A stretch of DNA of 64,000 bases, taken from assembly GCA_016195915.1 (NCBI GenBank), contig JACPYS010000044.1, positions 1-64,000 of the forward strand, read 5' to 3'. The notes beneath the pieces were generated by a model. The model saw only the letters and a list, made by a program, of their open reading frames with translations. It had not been told where the DNA came from and made no database searches. Shown piece after piece: positions 1-8,713 of this stretch (position 1 is the first letter of the stretch; the number at the start of each line of letters is the position of its first letter). The position numbers and the translations under genes are program-made. The DNA is from Betaproteobacteria bacterium (lineage in GTDB: Bacteria > Pseudomonadota > Gammaproteobacteria > Burkholderiales > SG8-39).

Positions 1-41
1 TTATGCACGTCCAGCGCCACGTACTTGCTAAACTCTTCCAT
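1..41 (-). CDS. IS110-family transposase, N-terminal fragment cut by the window edge
   Basis: Translation from the ATG at 41-39 gives MEEFSKYVALDVH, which runs off the window. The ALDVH core with its aspartate is the first acidic residue of the DEDD catalytic set of IS110/IS1111 transposases (RuvC-like N-terminal domain). A purine-rich stretch (rc of cctgccccc at 44-52) lies upstream as ribosome-binding site. Only 13 residues are visible, so the family call rests on this one motif. Confidence 0.75.
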   Translation of the reverse strand, partial: MEEFSKYVALDVH

Positions 42-132
42 GACCTGCCCCCTCAATATCGGCTCTGCGCCGAAGGTTGAAAAACCCCAAGCGTAATCCG
101 CGTCGCTTGAGGTGCGGCAGGTCAATACATGA
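1..132 (-). mobile_element. Right-hand end of an IS110-family insertion sequence (partial)
   Basis: The first 41 bases encode, on the minus strand, the N-terminus of an IS110-type transposase, and bases 42-132 would be its 5' non-coding end. The right boundary is inferred: from base 133 onward an open frame reads as a Bug-family protein with no start codon of its own, so the element appears to have inserted into that gene. The exact terminus cannot be fixed without the other end of the element. Confidence 0.7.
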
Positions 133-669
133 TGTCTAGCGAAATCGAAACCGCTGAATGCCGGTTCGAGCGGCAACGGTTCGCCCCCGCACATGGGACT
201 GGAACAGTACAAGCAGATCGGCGGGTTCACCGCCCAGCATGTCCCGTACAAGGGCGGCGCCCCTTCCATCACGGACCTCGTCGGCGGGCAGACGGATTTC
301 ATCGTCTCCAACCTGCCCGAGTCGATCGGGCAAGTGAAGGGCGGCAAGCTCCGGCCGCTCGCCATCACCAGCCGCAACCGCCATCCGCTGGTACCGGACG
401 TGCCGACCACCGCCGAGGCGGGCACGCCGGGACTGTCGATCACCAACTGGACGGCGCTGCTGGTGCCGGCCGGCACGCCGAAGGAGATCGTCGCGCGCAT
501 CCAGGCCGACGCGGCGCGCGGCCTGCGCCAGCCGGAAACGACGCGCAAGGTGCAGGAGCAGGGTTTCGAAGTGGTCGCGAGCACGCCCGAGGCCGCGCAG
601 TCGTTCATCGCGGAGGAGATCGAGCGCTGGGCACGCGTAGTGAAGGAAGCCAACGTGCGCGCGGACTGA
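133..669 (+). pseudogene. Bug-family (TctC) periplasmic solute-binding protein, N-terminus lost
   Basis: The frame is open from 133 to the TGA at 669 (about 178 codons) and matches the C-terminal half of Bug-family binding proteins, which are usually about 320 residues. Recognisable features are GSSGNGSPPH, the HVPYKGGAP segment, PDVPTTAEAG and the LVPAGTPKEI block. The first in-frame ATG (193) lies inside the conserved region and the homology starts well before it, so the gene has lost its signal peptide and first lobe. The adjacent IS110 end explains the loss. These proteins normally bind carboxylates in the periplasm for tripartite transporters; this copy cannot be exported and is probably dead. 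Confidence 0.8.
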
Positions 670-680
670 GGAGCAGCCCC

Positions 681-1739
681 ATGTACGACCGGATTGCCAT
701 CGTAGGCGCGGGTGCGGTGGGCGGCTATGTCGGAGCGCACATGGCACGCTCCGGACTGGAGCCTGTGCTGATCGACGCCTGGCCGGAACACGTGGAGCAC
801 ATGCGCCGTCACGGATTGAGCATCGCGGGCGTCACTCCGGAGGAGGCCTTCAGCACACCCGTGCGCGCACTGCACATCACGGATGTGCAGAGCCTCGCGC
901 GGGAAAGCCCGATCGACATCGCTTTCGTCTGCGTCAAATCCTACGACTCCGAGTGGGCGGCGACGCTGATCCGGCCCTACCTGTCGGAGCGCGGCTTCGT
1001 CGTGTCGCTGCAGAACTGCATGAACGACGAGCGCATCGCGGGAGTCGTCGGCTGGGGCAGGGAACTCGGATGCATCGCGAGCCGGATCCTGGTCGATCTT
1101 GTTGCACCGGGCCGCGTGCAACGCGGCGTCGCGCGCGGCGGCGCAGCCTACACGGTGTTCCGCATCGGCGAAGCACACGGGCGCGCGACCCCGCGCGCGC
1201 AAGCGGCGGCAAGAGTCCTCTCCACCGCCGACAGTGCAAAGGTCACTGCCAACCTCTGGGGCGAGCGCTGGTCCAAGCTGGTGGCGAACGCGATGGAAAA
1301 CGGCATGTCGGCCTGCACCGGAATGTCGGGCAACGAGATTGCGCGCTCTGCGCCGCACCGCCGCTTCCAGATCCGGCTCGCCTCGGAGACGATCCGCGTC
1401 GGCCAGGCGCTCGGTTATGCGCTCGAGCCAGTGATCGGCATGGACCCCGAGGTATTGGCGCACGCGGCAGAGGGCGATGCCGCCGCGCTCACGCACGTAG
1501 AAGAGGTGCTGCTCGCGAAGGCGAGCAAACGTGCCGACGGCCAGGTGGCGTCGATGGGCCAGGACATGCGCAAGGGCCGCCGCACCGAAATCGATTACAT
1601 CAATGGCTACGTCGTCGCGCAGGCCGCCTCGATCGGCCGCGACGTGCCGGCGAATCGCTTGCTCACCGAACTGGTAAAGTCGGTCGAGCGCGGAAAGACG
1701 AGGGCCGATCCGCAGAGCATCCTGCAGGCGCCCTGTTAA
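681..1739 (+). CDS. Ketopantoate reductase family (ApbA/PanE-like) NADP-dependent oxidoreductase
   Basis: The 352-residue protein starts at ATG 681 after a GGAG-type site and 11 bases after the Bug remnant. The N-terminus carries the Rossmann dinucleotide motif GAGAVGGYVG at residues 8-17, followed by the PanE-like VKSYD segment and a C-terminal helical domain with the lysine-containing NLWGERWSKL block. PanE reduces 2-dehydropantoate to pantoate with NADPH, but many catabolic operons of Burkholderiales carry paralogues that act on other 2-oxo acids. The operon context (uptake system, hydrolases) favours a paralogue over the biosynthetic enzyme. It is the first complete gene of the apparent 0.7-9.5 kb operon. 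Confidence 0.8.
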   Translation: MYDRIAIVGAGAVGGYVGAHMARSGLEPVLIDAWPEHVEHMRRHGLSIAGVTPEEAFSTPVRALHITDVQSLARESPIDIAFVCVKSYDSEWAATLIRPYLSERGFVVSLQNCMNDERIAGVVGWGRELGCIASRILVDLVAPGRVQRGVARGGAAYTVFRIGEAHGRATPRAQAAARVLSTADSAKVTANLWGERWSKLVANAMENGMSACTGMSGNEIARSAPHRRFQIRLASETIRVGQALGYALEPVIGMDPEVLAHAAEGDAAALTHVEEVLLAKASKRADGQVASMGQDMRKGRRTEIDYINGYVVAQAASIGRDVPANRLLTELVKSVERGKTRADPQSILQAPC

Positions 1740-1800
1740 AGCGCGGCGTCTTCATCTTCGCGCAGGCACGGGTCTCGCAACGCACGGCAACGGAACAGGC

Positions 1801-2709
1801 ATGGCAAACGCACTGAAGATTGCACTCATTGCCGACATCCACCATGGCCTCGACATGGGGACGAAACTGGGCTCCGCGGCGCTGCCCCTGATGCGGCCAT
1901 TCGTGGACTGGGTGAATGCCATTCGGCCCGATCTGGTCGTCGAGCTGGGCGATCGGATCAACGATCTCGACAAGGACGCGGACCTGAGATGGACCCACGA
2001 GGTGGCGCACGCCTTCACTGCGGTACAACGCCCATGCGTGCATATCCTGGGGAACCACGACTTCAGTCAGCTCTCGCGCGGTGAATCGGAGAGCGCGATG
2101 CAGACGACGTTTGCGTCACATAGCCGGGACGTGCAGGGCTACCACCTCGTATTCTGGAACAGCGCGGTGGGGCATGACGTCGGCGGTTTTCGTCTTGCGC
2201 CGGAGGACCTCCCCTGGCTTGAAGCGGACCTCGCGGCCACGCCCTTGCCCACCATCATTTTTTCCCATCTGCCGCTCGACAACGGATCGATGATCGGCAA
2301 TTTCTATTTCGAAAGAGCGGTACCGGGAGGGGCACACTACGCCGACGGCGCGAGCGCCCGCGACGTCATCGAGCGAAGCGGCAAGGTGATTGCGTGCCTG
2401 GCCGGCCACACGCATTGGAACGCGCGCAGCACCATCGATGGCGTGCACCACATTACCGTTCACTCGCTGACGGAATCCTTTACGACCCATCCCCACCCTA
2501 CGGGCGCCTTCGGCATCCTGTCCATCGAGGATTCGCTGACGGTGGAGGTTTTCGGCCGTGATCCCGCCCTGCACCGGCTACCGATCAAGCCTTTGGGCTA
2601 CCACTGGCAGAATCTGCACCGCGACTTTGCCCCGAAACCGGCCAAACTTTCGCCCGGGATGGCAGCGATGGTGGCTGCTCAAGCGCACGGTCATGCGGCG
2701 GCCGAATAG
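1801..2709 (+). CDS. Calcineurin-like metallophosphoesterase
   Basis: This 302-residue protein has the complete dinuclear-metal signature: DIHHG (residues 11-15), GDRIND (about 50), GNHD (about 82), a SHLPL histidine (about 160) and GHTHWN (about 200). The order is that of class III phosphodiesterases such as GpdQ and CpdA, with no signal peptide, so it is probably cytoplasmic. It lies 61 bases after the reductase and 29 before an ABC ATPase of the UgpC/MalK type. The pairing suggests cleavage of an imported phosphodiester, by analogy with glycerophosphodiesters; the substrate is not shown by the sequence. Confidence 0.85.
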   Translation: MANALKIALIADIHHGLDMGTKLGSAALPLMRPFVDWVNAIRPDLVVELGDRINDLDKDADLRWTHEVAHAFTAVQRPCVHILGNHDFSQLSRGESESAMQTTFASHSRDVQGYHLVFWNSAVGHDVGGFRLAPEDLPWLEADLAATPLPTIIFSHLPLDNGSMIGNFYFERAVPGGAHYADGASARDVIERSGKVIACLAGHTHWNARSTIDGVHHITVHSLTESFTTHPHPTGAFGILSIEDSLTVEVFGRDPALHRLPIKPLGYHWQNLHRDFAPKPAKLSPGMAAMVAAQAHGHAAAE

Positions 2710-2738
2710 GCGCACGGCGCGGAAGTTCCGCGGCAACC

Positions 2739-3908
2739 ATGGCTAGCCTCGCCCTGCAGGCGATCTGCAAGAGCTTCGGGGAGACCCGGGTGCTCGACCG
2801 GCTCGATCTCGAAGTGCAGGACGGCGAGTTCCTGTCGCTGCTGGGGCCCTCGGGCTGCGGAAAATCCACGGTACTCAAGCTGATCGCCGGCCTCGACCAC
2901 CTTGACGCGGGAGCCATACGGCTCGACGGTCGCGACGTGGCACGGGTCGCTGCCAAGCATCGCAATGTCGCGATGGTGTTCCAGAGTTACGCGCTGTATC
3001 CCTACATGAGCGCAGCCCGGAATATCGCGACGCCGCTCGAGATGCGCCGCCTCAGCCGGTGGCAGCGGCTGCCGGTGATCGGGCGCTGGCTGCCCGGTGC
3101 GGCCTCGATTCACGCCGGCATCGACGCCAGCGTGCGCCGTGTCGCCGAAACCGTCTCGCTGGAGCAACTGCTCGAGCGCAAACCGGGTCAACTCTCCGGG
3201 GGACAGCGCCAGCGCGTCGCCCTCGCCCGCGCCATGGTCCGCAACCCTGCCATATTCCTGTTCGATGAGCCGCTGTCCAATCTCGATACCCATTTGCGCA
3301 AGCAAGTGCGCACCGAGATCGCCGATTTGCACCGGCGGCTGGGCACGACCTTCGTCTACGTCACCCATGATCAGGAAGAAGCCATGGCGATCTCCGATCG
3401 GGTCGCAGTGATGGAGGGCGGGCGCATCCTGCAACTCGCGGCGCCGGAGACGCTCTACGTGCGGCCCGACAGCGTGACGGTGGCGCGCTTCATCGGCGAT
3501 CCGGCGATCAATCTCATCCCCGCGGCGGCGGACGCCTCGGGCCACGTGGTCGCCGACAATACGCAAATCGAGTTTCTCGTACCCGGCCGCTCCGCTCGCG
3601 CGCTCACGCTGGGCTTCCGGCCCGAGTCCCTCTTTCCCGGAGCTCGAGCCGGCGCGATGCAGTTGCGCATGCGGCTCGTTTCCCGCGAATACCAGGGCGC
3701 GCGCTGCACGCTGGCGTTGGAAACCGCGGGCGGATCCACGGTACACGCGGTGCTGCCTGCTGCCGAATCGCCCGCGGTGAAGCGCGGCGGGGACTGGCAG
3801 TCCTGGTCCATCGACCGCGCGCAACTGCTGGTGTTCGACAGCGAGGGCTTGCGGGTCGATCTCGCATCCGCCGTCGCTGGCACCATCAGCCCCAGCGAGG
3901 AGATCTGA
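2739..3908 (+). CDS. ABC importer ATP-binding protein (UgpC/MalK type)
   Basis: The 389-residue protein has Walker A GPSGCGKST (residues 37-45), the Q-loop, signature LSGGQRQRVALARA, Walker B FLFDEPLSNLD and the switch histidine in VTHDQ. A C-terminal TOBE-like domain (about 250-380) is typical of the carbohydrate and glycerol-phosphate (CUT1) importers. It would energise the two permeases encoded immediately downstream (3-base gap). Between the Q-loop and the signature there is a longer than usual stretch containing RWQRLPVIGRW, which looks like a small insertion in the helical subdomain. Confidence 0.9.
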   Translation: MASLALQAICKSFGETRVLDRLDLEVQDGEFLSLLGPSGCGKSTVLKLIAGLDHLDAGAIRLDGRDVARVAAKHRNVAMVFQSYALYPYMSAARNIATPLEMRRLSRWQRLPVIGRWLPGAASIHAGIDASVRRVAETVSLEQLLERKPGQLSGGQRQRVALARAMVRNPAIFLFDEPLSNLDTHLRKQVRTEIADLHRRLGTTFVYVTHDQEEAMAISDRVAVMEGGRILQLAAPETLYVRPDSVTVARFIGDPAINLIPAAADASGHVVADNTQIEFLVPGRSARALTLGFRPESLFPGARAGAMQLRMRLVSREYQGARCTLALETAGGSTVHAVLPAAESPAVKRGGDWQSWSIDRAQLLVFDSEGLRVDLASAVAGTISPSEEI

Positions 3909-3911
3909 GCG

Positions 3912-4790
3912 ATGCACGCGATGCCCCACAGGTCCTGGCTCGGCTGGGCTCTCTCGGCACCGGGCATCATCGCATTGTTCACGCTGGTCGTCGGACCAGG
4001 ACTGGTAACGGCGTTGCTGTCTTTTTCGGACTGGCAGTTCGGCGCCACGTCGCTTAACTGGATCGGCTTCGACAACTTCGTCGCCATGTGGCACGACGAA
4101 ACCTTCCGGAAGGCTTTCCGCAATACGCTCCTCTACATCTGCGTGGTCGTCCCGGCTTCGGTCGGCCTCGGGCTCATGCTTGCGCTCCTCGTCGAATCCG
4201 ACCCCGGATTGCGCGCGTTCTACCGCGCGGCATTCTTCCTGCCGGTGGCCTCTACCCTGATCGCAATGGCGGTGGTCTGGCAGTTCATGCTCCATCCCAC
4301 TGCAGGGCTCGTCAATCATGTGCTCAGCTGGTTCCGCGTCGCCCCCACCGACTGGCTCAAGAACCCGGCTACCGCGCTGTGGACCATCATCGCGATCGGC
4401 GTATGGTCGAAGACGGGGCTTGCCATGGTCCTGTTCATGGCCGGGCTGCAATCGATTCCGCGCGACCTGTACGACGCCGGCCAGATCGACGGCATCGACG
4501 AAGCGTGGGACCGCGTCCTGCGCATCACCGTTCCGATGCTGGGGCCCACGACCTTATTCGTGCTCACCATCAGCGCGATCCAGGCGTTCCAGGTGTTCGA
4601 CACCGTGCAGGTGCTCACCGAGGGCGGGCCGAACAAGACCTCCGAGGTATTGCTGCATCTCATCTATTCCGAGGGGTTCTCGTTCTTTCGCGCCGGCTAC
4701 GCTGCAGCGCTCACGGTGGTGTACCTGCTGGTGGTGCTGTGCCTGATCCAGCTGCAGGCGCTGGTCGTCGAACGGCGCGTGCATTACTGA
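3912..4790 (+). CDS. ABC importer permease, MalF/UgpA type
   Basis: The 292-residue membrane protein has six predicted hydrophobic segments and the EAA-loop region (DAGQIDGIDEAWDR...ITVPML) that docks on the ATPase. It is preceded by the ATPase and followed 7 bases later by the partner permease, the normal ATPase-permease-permease order of CUT1 importers. Residues 5-30 form the first membrane helix. Substrate specificity cannot be read from the permease. Confidence 0.9.
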   Translation: MHAMPHRSWLGWALSAPGIIALFTLVVGPGLVTALLSFSDWQFGATSLNWIGFDNFVAMWHDETFRKAFRNTLLYICVVVPASVGLGLMLALLVESDPGLRAFYRAAFFLPVASTLIAMAVVWQFMLHPTAGLVNHVLSWFRVAPTDWLKNPATALWTIIAIGVWSKTGLAMVLFMAGLQSIPRDLYDAGQIDGIDEAWDRVLRITVPMLGPTTLFVLTISAIQAFQVFDTVQVLTEGGPNKTSEVLLHLIYSEGFSFFRAGYAAALTVVYLLVVLCLIQLQALVVERRVHY

Positions 4791-4797
4791 CCCCTCC

Positions 4798-5631
4798 GTG
4801 ATACGACCGCTCTCCTTCCTCATCGTCCGGCACGCAATACTGCTCGCCGCGTCCGCGATCTTTCTCGCGCCCTTCGTGTGGATGCTGCTCACCAGCGTCA
4901 AGCTGCCCGACGAAATTTTCTCGCCCGACTGGCGCTGGCTGTCACGGCATTTCGCCTTCGTCGAGAATTATGGCGAGGCGTTCACGCGCCAGCCGCTGCT
5001 GCGCTACCTTGCGAACGGCGTCGTGGTCTGCGTCGCGATCTTCATGCTGCAGCTACTGGTCAATGTGCCCTTTGCCTACGCGCTTGCCAAGATTCCGTTC
5101 CACGGCCGCGACCTGGTATTTCGCCTGGTCCTCGGGGTGCTCCTGATCCCGATACACGTGACCGCGATCCCCCTGTATATTCTGTTCTCTCACCTCGGGC
5201 TGTTGAACAGCTATGCCGCGCTGGTGGTGCCGTTCATCGGATCGGCGTTCGGCACGTTCCTGTTGCGGCAGCATTTCATGACCATTCCCGATGACCTGAT
5301 CCACGCCGCGCGGCTCGACGGCATGTCCGAGTGGTCGATCATCTGGCGCATCATGGTGCCCTCGGCCGTGCCGGCGATCTCGGCCTTTTTCATTTTTTCC
5401 TTCGTGTCGCACTGGAATGCCTATTTCTGGCCGCTCCTGGTGGTCACCACCCCGGAGCTCGCCACCCCGCCGCTGGGGGTAATATTCTTCAGGACGGAAG
5501 CGCTCGGAATCGCCCAGTACGGGCCGCTGATGGCCGCCGCGGTCATCGTCACGGCGCCCATTGCGATCGCGTTCCTGCTCGCGCAACGCAGCTTCATCGA
5601 AGGCATGACGCTCACCGGTATGAAAGCCTGA
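4798..5631 (+). CDS. ABC importer permease, MalG/UgpE type
   Basis: The 277-residue permease begins at a GTG (4798), 7 bases after its partner; no better start lies nearby. It has about six membrane helices and the EAA loop (HAARLDGMSEWSIIWRIMVP). The C-terminal end RSFIEGMTLTGMKA matches the conserved tail of MalG/UgpE proteins, in which the last residues contact the ATPase dimer. Confidence 0.9.
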   Translation: MIRPLSFLIVRHAILLAASAIFLAPFVWMLLTSVKLPDEIFSPDWRWLSRHFAFVENYGEAFTRQPLLRYLANGVVVCVAIFMLQLLVNVPFAYALAKIPFHGRDLVFRLVLGVLLIPIHVTAIPLYILFSHLGLLNSYAALVVPFIGSAFGTFLLRQHFMTIPDDLIHAARLDGMSEWSIIWRIMVPSAVPAISAFFIFSFVSHWNAYFWPLLVVTTPELATPPLGVIFFRTEALGIAQYGPLMAAAVIVTAPIAIAFLLAQRSFIEGMTLTGMKA

Positions 5632-5654
5632 CCTCTCGCGCCCAGGAGAAATCC

Positions 5655-6926
5655 ATGCAACGCCATCTGTCCACGTTCACCCTGCTCGGCTCACTGCTGT
5701 TTGCCGGCGCCCCGCCCGGCGCCACCGCGCAGGCCACCGAACTGGTGGTCGACTACAACATCCCTGCAGCTTTCAAACAAGTACACGAGGATCTCGCCAA
5801 GGCCTTCATGGCCAGGTACCCGAGCGTCAAAATCACCTTCACCGCCCCGACTGCGAACTACGAGGAGGCGATCCAGCGGATCTTGCGCCAGGCCGTAACC
5901 AAACAGCTGCCCGACGTCAGTTATCAGGGGCTCAACCGGCAGCGCGTTCTCGTGGACCGCAGCATCGCCGTGGACCTGACGCCGTTCATCGCCGCCGAAA
6001 AGGACTGGAAGAATCAGGGCTACGACGATGCTTTGCTCTCGCTCGGCCAGCTCAACGGCAAGCAGTGGAGCCTGGGGTTTTCGCTCTCGACCCCGGTGGT
6101 GTACTACAACCTCGACCTCGTCAAGAGGGCAGGCGGCGATCCGAACAATCTCCCCGGCAGCTGGGAGGGCATCATCGCCCTGGCGAAAAAGATCGATGCC
6201 CCGGGCGGCAACGTGCATGGCATGCAGTTCGTCTGGGATATCACCGGAAACTGGCTCTGGCAGGCACTCGTTTTTTCCCATGGCGGCAGCATGCTCACGC
6301 CGGACGAGAAGAAAGTGGCGTTCGACGGGCCCAAGGGTCAGGCTGCAATGAAGGACCTCGCCGCAATGCTCAAGGACGGCGGAATGCGCGATATCTCGAA
6401 CCCGGTCGCGCTGCAGAACTTCGCTGCGGGAACGCTCGGCATCTGGGTGTATACCACTGCGGCGATCGGCGCGGTGAACAAGCAGATCGGCAGCCGTTTC
6501 GAATTCAGGACCGGCCCGTTCCCCATTCCTGTCGCAGGCGGACGTGTGCCCGCGGGCGGCAATGCAGTGATGATGCTGACGCGCGACCCTGCGAAGCAGA
6601 GGGCCGCGTGGGAATACATCAAGTTCGCCACCGGTCCGGTGGGGGCGACGACGATGGTGAGGGCCACGGGCTATTTCCCGGCCAATACGATCCCGGCGCA
6701 GCGTGCCGATCTGCTGGGCGATTTCTACAAGAATAACCCCAACCACCTGACGGCGATCAAACAGCTCGCCTACGTCACCGGCTGGTATGCCTTCCCTGGC
6801 GAGAACGGACTCAAGGTGACCGATGTAATCAAGGATCAGTTGCAGGCGATCGTCAACAGGTCGACGACGCCGGAACAGGGGCTCGCCACGATGGCCGCGA
6901 GCGTGCAGGCGCTGCTGCCCAGGTAA
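5655..6926 (+). CDS. ABC importer substrate-binding protein (family 1, UgpB/MalE-like)
   Basis: The ATG at 5655 follows an AGGAGA site, and the 423-residue product opens with a Sec signal peptide (about 26 residues ending near ATAQA). The mature part has the two-lobe family 1 binding-protein pattern: LPDVSYQG, GFSLSTPVVYYN and a C-terminal region with WEYIKFATGP. UgpB-like proteins bind glycerol phosphates or sugars in the periplasm. The phosphoesterase in the same operon makes a phosphodiester-type ligand plausible, but that is inference. Confidence 0.88.
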   Translation: MQRHLSTFTLLGSLLFAGAPPGATAQATELVVDYNIPAAFKQVHEDLAKAFMARYPSVKITFTAPTANYEEAIQRILRQAVTKQLPDVSYQGLNRQRVLVDRSIAVDLTPFIAAEKDWKNQGYDDALLSLGQLNGKQWSLGFSLSTPVVYYNLDLVKRAGGDPNNLPGSWEGIIALAKKIDAPGGNVHGMQFVWDITGNWLWQALVFSHGGSMLTPDEKKVAFDGPKGQAAMKDLAAMLKDGGMRDISNPVALQNFAAGTLGIWVYTTAAIGAVNKQIGSRFEFRTGPFPIPVAGGRVPAGGNAVMMLTRDPAKQRAAWEYIKFATGPVGATTMVRATGYFPANTIPAQRADLLGDFYKNNPNHLTAIKQLAYVTGWYAFPGENGLKVTDVIKDQLQAIVNRSTTPEQGLATMAASVQALLPR

Positions 6927-6929
6927 AAC

Positions 6930-8006
6930 ATGACCAAAACCTCCACCCAGCGTGACCGGCTTGAGAAGCCAACGCTCATCTATCCGTTCAAGGCGCCCCC
7001 AGCCACCGGGAGGGTTCTGAAGGTCGCACCCGGCGTGGTCTGGATGCGCATGCCGTTGCCGATGATCCTCAACCACATCAACGTCTATGGCATCGAGGAC
7101 AGCGAAGGTTGGGCCGCGGTCGACACGGGCATGGGCACCGAGGAAACGCTGGCGGCCTGGCGCGAACTATTCGCCAATGCGACGGACCGGCGCCCGCTCA
7201 CGCGCGTGTTCGTCACGCACATGCATCCGGATCACGTTGGAATGACGGGGTGGCTCACGCGCAAGTTCAACTGCCGGCTGTGGATGACGCGGCTGGAGTA
7301 CCTGAACTGCCGCGTGCTGGTCGCCGACACCTTGCGCGACGCGCCCGATGACGGCGTGGCCTTCTATCGCCGGGCCGGCTGGAGCGACGCCTCGATCGAG
7401 ACCTATCGCGCGCGCTTCGGCAACTTCGGCAAGCGCATCCACACCTTGCCCGACAGCTACCGGCGCATCGTCGACGGCGAGGAGATCCGGATCGGAGCGA
7501 ACACCTGGCGCGTAATCGTCGGCACCGGCCACTCGCCGGAACATGCCTGCCTGTATTGCCCGGAACTGAAGCTGCTGGTCTCCGGCGACCAGGTGCTGCC
7601 CCGCATTTCCTCCAACGTGTCGGTGTACCCGACCGAGCCCGACGCAGACCCGATGCGCGACTGGCTGGAATCGCTCGCGAAGATAAAGCGTGAAGTGCCC
7701 GATGACGTGCTGGTGCTCCCGTCGCATAACGATTGCTTCCGGGGCCTGCATGCTCGCCTGGACCACCTGGGCGCTTCGCAGGAGCGCACGCTTTCGAATC
7801 TGCGGCGTTCGCTCGAGGAGCCGAAGCGCGCCATCGACGTGTTCGCGGCGCTGTTCGGACGCAGCATCGGCGAGACGGATCCGGGCCTGCTGAACCTGGC
7901 CACCGGCGAGAGCATCGCGTGCCTGAACTATCTGACGCACCGCGGCGAGGTGCGGCAGACGTTCGACGACGCGGGCGTGGCCTGGTACCAGATGGCCCGC
8001 AGCTGA
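6930..8006 (+). CDS. MBL-fold metallo-hydrolase
   Basis: The 358-residue protein carries the metallo-beta-lactamase-fold zinc site: HMHPDH at about residues 97-102, GHSPEH (about 195), GDQVLP (about 215) and PSHND (about 268). There is no signal peptide. It begins 3 bases after the binding-protein gene, so it is translated with the importer and probably processes the imported compound or a thioester of it. The extended C-terminal helical part (about 280-358) is seen in glyoxalase-II-like and lactonase-like members. Confidence 0.85.
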   Translation: MTKTSTQRDRLEKPTLIYPFKAPPATGRVLKVAPGVVWMRMPLPMILNHINVYGIEDSEGWAAVDTGMGTEETLAAWRELFANATDRRPLTRVFVTHMHPDHVGMTGWLTRKFNCRLWMTRLEYLNCRVLVADTLRDAPDDGVAFYRRAGWSDASIETYRARFGNFGKRIHTLPDSYRRIVDGEEIRIGANTWRVIVGTGHSPEHACLYCPELKLLVSGDQVLPRISSNVSVYPTEPDADPMRDWLESLAKIKREVPDDVLVLPSHNDCFRGLHARLDHLGASQERTLSNLRRSLEEPKRAIDVFAALFGRSIGETDPGLLNLATGESIACLNYLTHRGEVRQTFDDAGVAWYQMARS

Positions 8007-8025
8007 ATCCGGAGCGAACCTCTGC

Positions 8026-8700
8026 ATGAACGTCTATGAAGCAATCTCGAGCCGCAAGTCCGTGCGCGACTTTTTGCCCACGCCGGTCCCGGCAGAGACC
8101 ATCCGCCGCGTATTGAGCGCCGCAGCCCGCGCACCCTCAGGCGGAAATCTGCAGCCCTGGCACATCGACGTGGTGGCCGGTGAAGAACTCGAGCGGATCA
8201 AGCGGATCATGCGGGAGCGGCTGACACTCACCCGTGAGAGCGCCGAACTGACGGACTATGACATCTATCCGAAACAACTTGTTTCCCCGTACCGCGACCG
8301 CCGGTTCAAGGTCGGCGAGGACATGTACGCGCGTCTCGGCATTCCGCGCGGGGACAGGGCGGCACGCCTCCGCTGGCTCGCGAACAACTACCAATTCTTC
8401 GGCGCGCCTCTCGCGCTGTTCTGTTCGGTGGATCGGAGCATGGGACCGCCGCAATGGTCCGACCTCGGCATGTACCTGCAATCGGTCATGCTGTTGTTGC
8501 GCGAAGAAGGGCTGGACAGCTGCCCGCAGGAGTGCTGGTCGCTCTATCCGCGAACGGTCGCAGAGTTCATCGGCATGCCGGGCGAGCGCATGCTGTTCTG
8601 CGGCATGTCGATCGGCTATCGCAACCCCGACAGCGCGGTGAACCAGCTCGTTGCCGATCGGGCGCCGCTCGAGGAGTTCGCGCGCTTTCACGGCCTGTGA
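8026..8700 (+). CDS. Nitroreductase family flavoprotein
   Basis: The 224-residue protein starts MNVYEAISSRKSVRDF, the FMN-phosphate-binding SxRxSxR pattern of the NfsA/NfsB fold, followed by APSGGNLQPW. Family members reduce nitro groups, quinones or enones with NAD(P)H. It sits inside the importer operon, 19 bases after the MBL-fold gene. The middle region with GMYLQSVMLLLREEGLDSCP is the usual NAD(P)H-side helix. Confidence 0.88.
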   Translation: MNVYEAISSRKSVRDFLPTPVPAETIRRVLSAAARAPSGGNLQPWHIDVVAGEELERIKRIMRERLTLTRESAELTDYDIYPKQLVSPYRDRRFKVGEDMYARLGIPRGDRAARLRWLANNYQFFGAPLALFCSVDRSMGPPQWSDLGMYLQSVMLLLREEGLDSCPQECWSLYPRTVAEFIGMPGERMLFCGMSIGYRNPDSAVNQLVADRAPLEEFARFHGL

Positions 8701-8713
8701 AGCGCGCGGCGAG

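Noticed and set aside
2691..4451. Long open frame on the minus strand opposite the ABC transporter genes
   Set aside because: High-GC shadow of the well-supported importer genes; no recognisable motif.
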